From positions 1 through 44,301 of the forward strand of contig JAJNBA010000025.1 in assembly GCA_021155985.1 (NCBI GenBank): a DNA stretch of 44,301 bases, given 5' to 3'. The position numbers were made by a program, and so were the translations under genes. Positions 16,062 through 23,119 of this stretch are shown here, piece after piece (position 1 is the first letter of the stretch; the number at the start of each line of letters is the position of its first letter). The notes under the pieces are model-generated. The model searched no databases. It was not told the DNA's origin and saw only the letters and a list, made by a program, of their open reading frames with translations. Source of the stretch: Actinomycetes bacterium (GTDB lineage Bacteria; Actinomycetota; UBA4738; HRBIN12).

Positions 16062-16412
16062 GTGTCGACGGGACCCATCGGGCCGAGGGGAGAGGATGCG
16101 GCCGCGGATGCCTACCGCCGACGCGGTTACCGGATCGTGGCGCGGAACTGGCGCTGCCGGATCGGCGAGCTCGATCTGGTCGTGGAGCGGCGAGGGGTGT
16201 TCGTTTTCTGCGAAGTGAAGTCCCGCCGCGGGAGCGCGTTCGGGGTCGGCTACGAGGCGGTGACGCGGCGCAAGCGGACGAAGCTCCGGTCGCTGGCGGA
16301 GGCGTATCTCCAGGCAACCGGCTCCCGACCCCTGGCGATCCGCTTCGACGTGGCGAGCGTGGCCGTGCGCGGGGGGCGTTCAGCCGTCGAGCTCTTCGAG
16401 GACGCCTTCTGA
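16062..16412 (+). CDS. UPF0102 / YraN-family endonuclease-like protein
   Basis: A 116-residue protein of the restriction-endonuclease-like fold: GPRGEDAAADAYRRRGY at the N-terminus, then the catalytic-type triad region GELDLVVERRGVFVFCEVKSRRG (E-x-D ... E-V-K) at about 35-57. YraN proteins usually lie near rnhB and comM-dprA, as here, although a decarboxylase gene on the other strand now separates it from comM. Its 3' end overlaps that gene by 33 bases, tail to tail. Substrate unknown; a nuclease role in uptake or repair is inferred from fold and neighbourhood. Confidence 0.9.
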   Translation: MSTGPIGPRGEDAAADAYRRRGYRIVARNWRCRIGELDLVVERRGVFVFCEVKSRRGSAFGVGYEAVTRRKRTKLRSLAEAYLQATGSRPLAIRFDVASVAVRGGRSAVELFEDAF

Positions 16413-17885
16413 GGCGGCCGTCAGGGTCGCGATCACACGGTCGGTGTCGTCGCCGGTCGAGAGGTAGTTGATCACTCCTGCGCGGAGCCAGGTTCGGCCA
16501 CGGAGCGTCGTCGTCGAGAGCCAGCCGGTCCCCGAGACCTCGAGTGCCCGCTGCAGCCGCTTCTGGAGCTCATCCGTCACCGCCGGGTCTAGGCCGGGCG
16601 GCGCGAGCCGCAGGCACACCACGGCGAGCTCCGGGTCGATCACCTCGAAGCCGACCTCCCGAGCCCGGCGTGCGAGATGCTGTGCCAGGTCGACGTTGCG
16701 CTCGATCAGCTGCGCGAACCCCTCGGAGCCCAGGTGCTTCCAGGATAGCCAGAGCTTCAGAGCCCTGAACGGGCGCGTGCCCTCGAGCGAGTATTGGTAC
16801 CAGTGCAGCGGCTGCTCCTCCGGGCCCCAGACCGCGTAGTACTCAGGCTCGCGGTGGAACGTGCGAAGGAGATCCTCGCGACGTTTCACGAGCAGTCCGC
16901 CGAGGTCGTAGGGCTGGTACAGCCACTTGTGGGGATCGACGGTGAGCGAGTCGGCTCGCTCCAGCCCCGGGAGCTTGCGCGATTCGCGAGGGGAGAGGCG
17001 AGCGGCGGCGCCGTAGGCGGCATCGACGTGCAGCCACAGGTCTTCCTGTTCGGCGAGATCCGCGAGGGCGGGGATGTCGTCGATCGAGCCCGTGTTGGTC
17101 GATCCGGCGACCGCGCAGATCGCGAGCGGCGTCAGGCCGGCTGCCCGATCTTCGGCGATCGCGGCGACGACCGTTGGGGCGTGGAGTCGGAAGTCGGGGT
17201 CGGACGGGATGATCCGAAGCGTGCCCTCCGGGAAGCCGAGCAGATGGACGGCGCGCTCGACCGAGAAGTGCGTCTGGTCGGAGGCGTAGAGGCGGATCCC
17301 TTCCAGCGCGGCGCCCCGGGGAAGTTCGCCGAGGCGCCTCGCGAGATGGACGTCCCGAGCGACCGTGAGCGCCATGAGGTTCGCCATCACGCCACCGCTC
17401 GTCAGGACGCCCCAGGCGTCGTCGCCGAAGCCGCAGGCGTCGCAGAGCCATCGGACGACCTCCTCTTCGACGAACGGGCCCGCCATCCCCGCGAGCCAGA
17501 GATCGATGCCCTGGTTCAGCCAGCGGGAAAGGGTCTCGCCCGCGATGGACATCGGGAGCGGCGGCGGGGTGAAGTAGCTGTTCGAGCCGGGGTGCTGCGC
17601 CGCGTACGCGAACGGCGCGAGGCGGTCGCGGAACTCGGTGAAGACGTGGTTCGAGCTCGAGCCCTGTGACGGGGCGGGACCGGGCCGGCCGCGTTCCCCG
17701 AAGAACGTGCGCCGCATCTCCGGGTACAGGTCGGGGGCGGTGGGGCGATCCGCAGCGGGTCCGTAGAGCCAGTCGAGCGCCTCCTTCCAGGTCCGTTCGC
17801 CGAGTCGCTCGAGCGCGGCCCGCGAGCGTTCGGGATCGCGGACGTCGATCAGCTCCGGTTCCGGGTGCTCGAGCGGCTCGGACAT
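16380..17885 (-). CDS. PLP-dependent group II decarboxylase (aromatic amino-acid/glutamate decarboxylase type)
   Basis: 501-residue fold-type I PLP enzyme. Motifs: SNSYFTPPPLPMSIAGE (substrate-binding loop, 101-117), TSGGVMANLMAL (162-173, phosphate binding), H206 in SDQTHFSVER (stacks on PLP), AGSTNTGSIDD, D288 in LWLHVDAAYG, and the Schiff-base lysine K320 in VDPHKWLYQPYDLGG. These match the Pfam Pyridoxal_deC family (aromatic-L-amino-acid, glutamate, tyrosine decarboxylases); the substrate cannot be fixed. ATG 17885 lies 7 bases after a TAGCAT box. The gene is inverted between yraN and comM, which are neighbours in many genomes, suggesting insertion. Confidence 0.93.
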   Translation of the reverse strand: MSEPLEHPEPELIDVRDPERSRAALERLGERTWKEALDWLYGPAADRPTAPDLYPEMRRTFFGERGRPGPAPSQGSSSNHVFTEFRDRLAPFAYAAQHPGSNSYFTPPPLPMSIAGETLSRWLNQGIDLWLAGMAGPFVEEEVVRWLCDACGFGDDAWGVLTSGGVMANLMALTVARDVHLARRLGELPRGAALEGIRLYASDQTHFSVERAVHLLGFPEGTLRIIPSDPDFRLHAPTVVAAIAEDRAAGLTPLAICAVAGSTNTGSIDDIPALADLAEQEDLWLHVDAAYGAAARLSPRESRKLPGLERADSLTVDPHKWLYQPYDLGGLLVKRREDLLRTFHREPEYYAVWGPEEQPLHWYQYSLEGTRPFRALKLWLSWKHLGSEGFAQLIERNVDLAQHLARRAREVGFEVIDPELAVVCLRLAPPGLDPAVTDELQKRLQRALEVSGTGWLSTTTLRGRTWLRAGVINYLSTGDDTDRVIATLTAASEGVLEELDG

Positions 17886-17892
17886 CGGCGGG

Positions 17893-17898
17893 ATGCTA
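17893..17898 (-). promoter_or_regulatory. Putative -10 box of the PLP decarboxylase gene
   Basis: TAGCAT on the minus strand ends 7 bases before the ATG at 17885. The box lies in the 71-base divergent gap shared with comM. Confidence 0.48.
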
Positions 17899-17941
17899 GC
17901 GCGAGGTCCCGGGGTGACCGCCTCGTGTCGGTGGTCGGGGG

Positions 17942-17947
17942 TATCGT
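17942..17947 (+). promoter_or_regulatory. Putative -10 box for leaderless comM transcript
   Basis: TATCGT ends 9 bases before the comM ATG at 17957. Together with the box at 17893-17898 it would form a compact divergent promoter pair. Confidence 0.42.
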
Positions 17948-17956
17948 CCGGCGCCC

Positions 17957-19495
17957 ATGTACGGGCGGGTCCTGGGGGTGGCGGTGCTCGGCGTCGGGGG
18001 ACACCTCGTGACCGTGGAGGCGCACGTCGGTCGCGGACTTCCGGCGCTCATCGTCACGGGCCTCCCCGGTGCAGGCGTGCAGGACGCCCGCGAACGGGTC
18101 CGTCCTGCCGTGGAGGGTGCCAAGCTCGAGTGGCCACTGCGGCGCGTCGTCGTCAACCTCGCGCCGGCGAACGTCCGCAAGGAGGGCCCCGGACTCGATC
18201 TCCCACTCGTGATGAGCGTGTTGGCGGCGACCCACCAGATCCCGCACGATCGTTTGCGCGGGTTGGCGTTCGCGGGCGAGATCTCCTTGAGGGGCGAGCT
18301 GCTCTCCACCCCCGGCATCCTCAGCGTCGCGATCGCGGCCGCGAGGGCGGGGCTGGACGGGATCGTGGTGCCGAGCGCCAACGCGGTCGAGGCGGCGCAG
18401 GTCGAAGGTCTCCGCGTGATCGGCGCGCAGACCCTGTCCGACGCCGTGGGGTTCCTCCGCGGTACGTGGTCGGCGCCCGAGGTGGCCGAGGCTGCCGTCG
18501 ATACGCCGGCCGCCGCGACCGTCGACCTCTCCGAGGTGCGGGGTCAGACGCAAGCGCGCCGGGCCCTGGAGGTGGCGGCTGCCGGTGGCCACAACCTGCT
18601 GATGGTGGGGTCGCCCGGCGCCGGGAAAACGATGCTCGCGCGGCGGCTGCCGACGATCCTGCCGGAGCTGTCGCGGGAGGAATCCCTGGAGGCGACCCAG
18701 CTGCATTCGGTCGCGGGGCTCCTGGGCGCGTCACGCGGACTCCTACGGGTCCGGCCGTTCCGGGCACCGCACCATTCGGTCTCAACGGTGGGGTTGCTCG
18801 GAGGAGGCAGCACCTCCGTGCGTCCCGGCGAGGTGAGTCTCGCGCATCACGGCGTGCTGTTCCTCGACGAGCTCACCGAGTTCCGCCGCGATGCCGTCGA
18901 AGGCCTCCGTCAGCCGCTCGAGGATGGCCGTGTCGTGATCACGCGGGCGGTCGGTGCGGTGGAGTTCCCGGCGCGCTTCACACTCGTCGCCGCCGCGAAC
19001 CCATGCCCGTGCGGGTTCGACGGCGACGGCGTCCGGCGATGCGTATGCCGATCCGACCGGGTCCAGCTGTACCGCAACAAGCTTTCCGGCCCACTCCTCG
19101 ATCGGATCGACATCCGGCTCCGTATCCCCCGGCTGACCAAGGAGGAGCTGCTCGGCTCATCGGCGGGGGAGACATCAGATGTCGCTCGCACGCGCGTCGT
19201 GGAAGCCCGCGATCGTCAGCGCCGCCGATGGACCGCTCTCGGTGTGTCGTGCAACGCTCACCTGCCGGGACCGGTCGCACGCAGGACCTGCTCGTTGTCG
19301 TCCGGCGCCGAGGCGCTCCTCACGAAAGCGGTGGAGAAGCTCGCCCTCACGGGTCGAGGCTTCGATCGGGCCATCAAGGTGGGTCGCACGGTCGCCGACC
19401 TGGCCGGGTCGGAGCGGATCGAGACGGAGCATCTGGCCGAGGCGTTGTCGTACCGCACGGGGTTCGGGACGGAGGAGCTGGCGCATGCCGTCTGA
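17957..19495 (+). CDS. comM: ComM / YifB-family Mg-chelatase-like AAA+ helicase
   Basis: 512-residue AAA+ protein; ComM is a hexameric helicase that promotes branch migration during natural transformation. Residues 1-170 form the N-terminal ChlI-like domain (VEAHVGRGLPALIVTGLPGAGVQ, VNLAPANVRKEGPGLDLPL). Walker A GSPGAGKT is at 218-225, the APHHSVS motif follows, Walker B is in GVLFLDELTEF, and a Cys-rich zinc loop (NPCPCGFDGDG, RRCVCRSD) precedes the C-terminal lid domain. The downstream dprA overlaps by 11 bases, forming the classic comM-dprA competence pair. Confidence 0.95.
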   Translation: MYGRVLGVAVLGVGGHLVTVEAHVGRGLPALIVTGLPGAGVQDARERVRPAVEGAKLEWPLRRVVVNLAPANVRKEGPGLDLPLVMSVLAATHQIPHDRLRGLAFAGEISLRGELLSTPGILSVAIAAARAGLDGIVVPSANAVEAAQVEGLRVIGAQTLSDAVGFLRGTWSAPEVAEAAVDTPAAATVDLSEVRGQTQARRALEVAAAGGHNLLMVGSPGAGKTMLARRLPTILPELSREESLEATQLHSVAGLLGASRGLLRVRPFRAPHHSVSTVGLLGGGSTSVRPGEVSLAHHGVLFLDELTEFRRDAVEGLRQPLEDGRVVITRAVGAVEFPARFTLVAAANPCPCGFDGDGVRRCVCRSDRVQLYRNKLSGPLLDRIDIRLRIPRLTKEELLGSSAGETSDVARTRVVEARDRQRRRWTALGVSCNAHLPGPVARRTCSLSSGAEALLTKAVEKLALTGRGFDRAIKVGRTVADLAGSERIETEHLAEALSYRTGFGTEELAHAV

Positions 19496-20633
19496 TCCCC
19501 AGGGTCCGCCGCCTCGCGGCTGGCCACCCGGGTTCGGAGCAGGCGACGTCGAACGTCGCGCGATCCTGGCGCTCTCCGGGCTTCGCAGCCTTCGGCCGCT
19601 CACCGTCCATGCGGAAGCATGGGAGCGCGGCTCCGCGGCCGGATGCCTCGAGTCGGTGCGCTCCGGCAGGCTCGGTAGCGACGGCGATCGAGGATGGCTC
19701 CTCCGGATCGACCCAGACGCGACCGCCGTCGGTATGGCCGATGTCGGCGCTCGGCTCGTCACGCCGGCCGAGCCCGAGTACGACCACCGGCTCCTCGACC
19801 TCTCGGACCCGCCGGTGGGTCTGTTCGTCCGAGGGCTGTCCTTGACGGACCTTCCCGACCGCGTCGCGATCGTCGGCTCGAGGAAGTGCTCGGATGTCGG
19901 CCGCGCCGTCGCGGAGGACCTCGGGCGGGCCCTCGCGTCGGCGGGGCTCGCGGTCGTCTCCGGCGCAGCGCACGGGATCGATGCCGCCGCCCATCGTGGC
20001 GCACTCCAGGCGGGAGGCCGCACGCTCGCGGTCCTGGGCTCGGGCATCGACGTCGCCTATCCCGCGAGCAGCCGAGAGCTCCTCGGCACGATCGCCCGAA
20101 GCGGCGCGATCGTGAGCGAGTACCCGCCCGGCGTCCCGGCGGGTCCCCGGCACTTCCCGGCCCGGAACCGGATCGTGGTCGCGCTCGCGAGAGCCCTGGT
20201 GGTCGTGGAAGGCGAGGCCCGGAGTGGTTCGCGGATCTCGGTCGATCATGCCCTCGAATTAGGACGGGACATCTTCGCCGTGCCGGGTCCCGTCACGAGT
20301 CCACTCGCAGAGACGCCGCTCGAGATGATCCGGGACGGCGCGACGCTGATCCGCGGTGCCGTCGACCTCCTGGACGATCTGGGCGTCGATCGGGAGCTGC
20401 CGCCCCCTGCGCCGCCCGACCTCGACGGCTCCGAGGAACGCGTTTGGAACGCGCTCGCCGGCCGCCTGCTCGCCGACGCCGTCGCTCGCCGGGCCCGGAT
20501 GTCCGTGCCGGACGCGATCACGACCCTCGTCCGGCTCGAGCTGCGGGGTCTGGTGACGAGCTCTGGCGGTCGATTCGAGCGACGCCATCGGGCCGCTGCG
20601 CCGGTCGCGGCCGCGGCGCCGTCGCCCCCATGA
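19485..20633 (+). CDS. dprA: DNA-processing protein DprA
   Basis: Loads RecA on incoming single-stranded DNA during transformation. ATG at 19485 has GGAGGAG about 7 bases upstream; the frame is open further upstream but only as a shadow of comM. The 382-residue protein has a helical N-terminal region (1-110), the Rossmann-like DprA/Smf domain about 125-300 (AIVGSRKCSDVGRAVAEDL, VVSGAAHGIDAAAHRGAL, YPASSRELLGTI, FPARNRIVVALA, DIFAVPGPVTSPLAETP), and a C-terminal winged-helix (about 315-362, DAVARRARMSVPDAITTLVRL). An Ala/Pro tail ends it. With comM, yraN and xerC it suggests an intact late competence and recombination toolkit; uptake genes are not in the window. Confidence 0.95.
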   Translation: MPSDPQGPPPRGWPPGFGAGDVERRAILALSGLRSLRPLTVHAEAWERGSAAGCLESVRSGRLGSDGDRGWLLRIDPDATAVGMADVGARLVTPAEPEYDHRLLDLSDPPVGLFVRGLSLTDLPDRVAIVGSRKCSDVGRAVAEDLGRALASAGLAVVSGAAHGIDAAAHRGALQAGGRTLAVLGSGIDVAYPASSRELLGTIARSGAIVSEYPPGVPAGPRHFPARNRIVVALARALVVVEGEARSGSRISVDHALELGRDIFAVPGPVTSPLAETPLEMIRDGATLIRGAVDLLDDLGVDRELPPPAPPDLDGSEERVWNALAGRLLADAVARRARMSVPDAITTLVRLELRGLVTSSGGRFERRHRAAAPVAAAAPSPP

Positions 20634-20670
20634 CGGTGGGCCCTCCAGCCGACACCGGGTGACCGTCGCA

Positions 20671-20715
20671 CCCCCCGTGTGGGGGCTTGCGCCGTACCGT
20701 TCCGGTTGATAGACA
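20671..20715 (+). promoter_or_regulatory. xerC promoter with overlapping hairpin
   Basis: TTGCGC at 20687-20692, a 17-base spacer and TAGACA at 20710-20715 make a sigma-70-like promoter. The predicted start near 20722 leaves a leader of about 15 bases that holds GGGAG before the ATG at 20737. Immediately upstream, a run of six C, GTGT and GGGGG (20671-20685) can form a short GC hairpin that may help end the dprA transcript; no T-run follows, so the terminator role is weak. Confidence 0.5.
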
Positions 20716-20736
20716 GGGCACCGACCGGGAGCGTGC

Positions 20737-21663
20737 ATGCCCGAAGGACTTCCCCCAACCGAGTTCGCCCTGCTCAGCGACTTCGAGGGCCATCTGGCCC
20801 TCGAGCGTCGCCTGTCGCCCAACACGATCGCGGCCTACCGAGGCGACCTGGAGCAGCTGGCCACGTTCCTCGCCCGCAACCACACCTCCCTGAGCGGCGC
20901 CCCGTACCCGATCCTGCGCCGCTTCCTCGCGCAACAACACACGCTCGGGTACGCGCGGGCGACGATCGCGCGCCGCGTCGGAGCCATCAAGACGTTCTAC
21001 CGATGGGCGGTCTCGGCGAACCGGGTTTCCGCCGATCCGTCCCTTCTCCTGGGCCGCCCGAAGGTCGTGAATCGCCTTCCCACCGTCCTCCGTCCGGATG
21101 AGGCCGAGGTGCTCGCGGAGGCGCCGCCGCTCGATGGGGAGAGCGATCCACTGGAGCACGCTGTGGCTCTCCGGGATCGGGCCGCCCTCGAGCTCCTCTA
21201 CGGCTCCGGTCTCCGGGTGGGAGAGGTGGCGAGCCTCACCGTCGATCGGATCGACGTTCGTCGAGGCCGCGTGCTGGTGCTGGGGAAGGGCTCGAAGGAG
21301 CGCGACGTCCCCATCTCCGATTATGCGGCCGACGCCCTCCGCGACTATCTTGAGGCGGGTCGGCCCCAGATGGCCTCCGAGGGAACGCGTCAGCTCTTCT
21401 TCAACCGGCGGGGGAAGCCCTTCAGTGAGCGCGACATCCGTTCGATGGTTCAGCGGTATGGCGCTACCCTGCTGCCCGGAAGGCGTGTCACCCCACACAC
21501 GCTCCGGCACTCGTTCGCCACGCACCTGCTGGAAGGAGGGGCCGACATCAGAGCCGTGCAGGAACTGCTCGGGCACGCGAGCGTCGCGACGACGCAGCGT
21601 TACACGCACGTCTCGCGTCGCCGGCTCTTCGATGCCTACGAGCGCGCGCACCCGAGGGCCTGA
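20737..21663 (+). CDS. xerC: Tyrosine recombinase XerC
   Basis: Site-specific recombinase that resolves chromosome dimers at dif together with XerD. The 308-residue protein has the SAM-like N-terminal core-binding domain (10-105, including LSPNTIAAYRGDLEQL) and the catalytic domain with all active residues: R160 (GSGLRVGEV), K184 (GKGSKERDVP), H254 and R257 (TPHTLRHSFATH), H280 (LLGHASVATTQRYTH) and nucleophile Y289. Length and lack of nearby phage genes favour the housekeeping recombinase over an integrase. whiG follows 1 base after the stop. Confidence 0.94.
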   Translation: MPEGLPPTEFALLSDFEGHLALERRLSPNTIAAYRGDLEQLATFLARNHTSLSGAPYPILRRFLAQQHTLGYARATIARRVGAIKTFYRWAVSANRVSADPSLLLGRPKVVNRLPTVLRPDEAEVLAEAPPLDGESDPLEHAVALRDRAALELLYGSGLRVGEVASLTVDRIDVRRGRVLVLGKGSKERDVPISDYAADALRDYLEAGRPQMASEGTRQLFFNRRGKPFSERDIRSMVQRYGATLLPGRRVTPHTLRHSFATHLLEGGADIRAVQELLGHASVATTQRYTHVSRRRLFDAYERAHPRA

Positions 21664-21664
21664 G

Positions 21665-22522
21665 ATGGCGACGGCGAAGAAGGTGGCCACGAAGCCGGCG
21701 GCCCGTGCCCGGAAGACGCCTGCCAAGAACGCGCGGGCCAAGACGGTCACGATCACCGCGGCCCTCGACGACGAGTTGGCGATCCGTTGGGACGTCTTCA
21801 AGCGGACGGCCGACAGTGACGCACGAGAGAAGCTGATCCTGCATTACGCGCCGCTCGTGAAGTACGTCGCGAGCCGTGTCGCCAGCGGGCTGCCCTCCAG
21901 CGTCGACCAGCACGACCTCGTGAGCTACGGGATGTTCGGGCTGATCGACGCCCTCGAGAAGTTCGAGCCCGGCCGGGGGAACAAGTTCGAAACGTACGCG
22001 ATCCCACGGATCAAGGGCGCGATCATCGACGAGCTCCGAGCGATGGACTGGGTCCCTCGGTCCGTTCGCTTCAAGGCCCGGGAGCTTGAGAAGGCGCAGG
22101 CGGATCTCGAGGCGATGCTCAAGCGGCAGCCGACCGAGGAGGAGCTGGCCGACCGGCTCGGCATGAATCGTCGCGAGCTTCACGAGATGGTGTCGCAGAT
22201 CTCCTTCGTTTCGGTGCTCGCTCTGGACGAGGTCGTGAGCGCCGGCAGCGACCGCGGAGAGTCGGTCGCGCTGATCGACACCCTCGCCGACAAGGGGATC
22301 GATCCGACGTGGGGTGTGGAGAGCCAGGAGACCCGCGGGATGCTGGCCGCGGCGATCAACTCCCTCTCCGAGCGCGAGAAGATCGTCGTGACGCTCTATT
22401 ACTTCGAGGGTCTGACGCTCGCCGAGATCGGGGAGATCTTGGGCGTGACCGAGTCGCGTGTGTGCCAGATCCACACCAAAGCGGTCGGCGGGCTCCGCGG
22501 GCAACTCTCCGAGTTCGACTGA
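21665..22522 (+). CDS. whiG: FliA/WhiG-family sigma factor
   Basis: 285-residue group 3 sigma factor. Residues 1-27 are a Lys/Ala-rich basic extension (MATAKKVATKPAARARKTPA). Region 2 spans about 45-115 (LHYAPLVKYVASRVASGLPSS, DLVSYGMFGLIDALEKFEPG, FETYAIPRIKGAIIDELR), region 3 about 130-180 (RQPTEEELADRLGMNRREL), region 4 about 225-280 (LSEREKIVVTLYYFEGLTLAEIGEILGVTESRVCQI). In Streptomyces WhiG directs aerial-hypha genes; in motile actinobacteria the same family runs flagellar genes. No flagellar genes are visible, so the regulon is open. ATG at 21665 shares the GAGATG context right after xerC, so the two are likely cotranscribed. Confidence 0.92.
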   Translation: MATAKKVATKPAARARKTPAKNARAKTVTITAALDDELAIRWDVFKRTADSDAREKLILHYAPLVKYVASRVASGLPSSVDQHDLVSYGMFGLIDALEKFEPGRGNKFETYAIPRIKGAIIDELRAMDWVPRSVRFKARELEKAQADLEAMLKRQPTEEELADRLGMNRRELHEMVSQISFVSVLALDEVVSAGSDRGESVALIDTLADKGIDPTWGVESQETRGMLAAAINSLSEREKIVVTLYYFEGLTLAEIGEILGVTESRVCQIHTKAVGGLRGQLSEFD

Positions 22523-22533
22523 CGCCACTTCCG

Positions 22534-22549
22534 TGTGACGCGCTTCACG
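22534..22549 (+). promoter_or_regulatory. Crp-type site upstream of the M23-like gene
   Basis: TGTGACGCGCTTCACG matches TGTGA-N6-TCACA in 9 of the 10 specified positions. It lies 22 bases before the putative -10 box TAGCGT, so its centre is at about -40 from the likely start, a position where Crp-type proteins activate by touching RNA polymerase. It resembles the sites at 9696-9757. Confidence 0.6.
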
Positions 22550-22570
22550 GCGCGTGCCGGCCGAACCTCC

Positions 22571-22576
22571 TAGCGT
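22571..22576 (+). promoter_or_regulatory. Putative -10 box for leaderless M23-like gene
   Basis: TAGCGT ends 7 bases before the GTG at 22584; no ribosome binding site is visible between them. Confidence 0.5.
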
Positions 22577-22583
22577 CCTGTCC

Positions 22584-23081
22584 GTGAGGACACTCGCCTT
22601 CTGGTGTGCGGTGTGGAATGCGGTCTTCCTCTCCGCCGTGCCTGCGCCGGCGCGCGCCTCTGGGGATTGGATCTGGCCGGTCGTCGGTCCCGTGACCCGC
22701 GGGTTCGATCCACCCGCCTCTCCGTTCGGATCGGGTCATCGCGGGATCGACATCGCCGCGCCGGTTGGAACACCCGTTCGTGCGGCGGCTGCGGGCACGG
22801 TCACCTTCGCCGGACCGGTAGGCGGGCGGCTGTTCGTCACCGTGGACCACGGCGCCGGCCTCGAGTCGACCTACTCGTTCCTGGACTCGATCGCGATCCG
22901 GCGAGGCGACGTCGTATCGCAGGGGCAGGCGATCGCTCGCTCGGGGACGGGACATTCGGGCGACATCGTTCCCGGTCTGCACTTCGGCGTGAAGCTCGCC
23001 GACACCTACGTCGATCCGCTCGAGTACCTCGGTCCCGCCGAGGTCTGGCGCTTCATCCGCCTCGCGCCGCTCGAGTCCTGA
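22584..23081 (+). CDS. Secreted M23/LytM-domain protein with altered active site
   Basis: 165-residue exported protein: signal peptide 1-25 (ends PARAS), then one LytM/M23 domain. The zinc-ligand positions H52 and D56 (GHRGIDIAAP) and H133 (GLHFGV) are present. The two His that normally assist catalysis are not: the usual YxHL reads YSFL (F99) and the usual HLHF reads GLHF (G131). Actinobacteria have a related M23 subfamily near whiG and rpsB with an LHWG-type ending, so this is probably a known divergent subfamily and may bind peptidoglycan or regulate other hydrolases rather than cut it. GTG 22584 is chosen over a longer frame because of the -10 box 7 bases upstream and the signal peptide start. 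Confidence 0.88.
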   Translation: MRTLAFWCAVWNAVFLSAVPAPARASGDWIWPVVGPVTRGFDPPASPFGSGHRGIDIAAPVGTPVRAAAAGTVTFAGPVGGRLFVTVDHGAGLESTYSFLDSIAIRRGDVVSQGQAIARSGTGHSGDIVPGLHFGVKLADTYVDPLEYLGPAEVWRFIRLAPLES

Positions 23082-23105
23082 GGCGCTTCCCCGCAGGCGA
23101 CCGGC

Positions 23106-23111
23106 TAGGAT
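23106..23111 (+). promoter_or_regulatory. Putative -10 box for the PQQ-type propeller gene
   Basis: TAGGAT ends 8 bases before the TTG at 23120. This supports the TTG as the real start. Confidence 0.42.
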
Positions 23112-23119
23112 GACGCGCC

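Noticed and set aside
20657-20673. GGTGACCGTCGCACC as another Crp-type site before xerC
   Set aside because: The right half reads CACC instead of TCACA; only one half-site is good.
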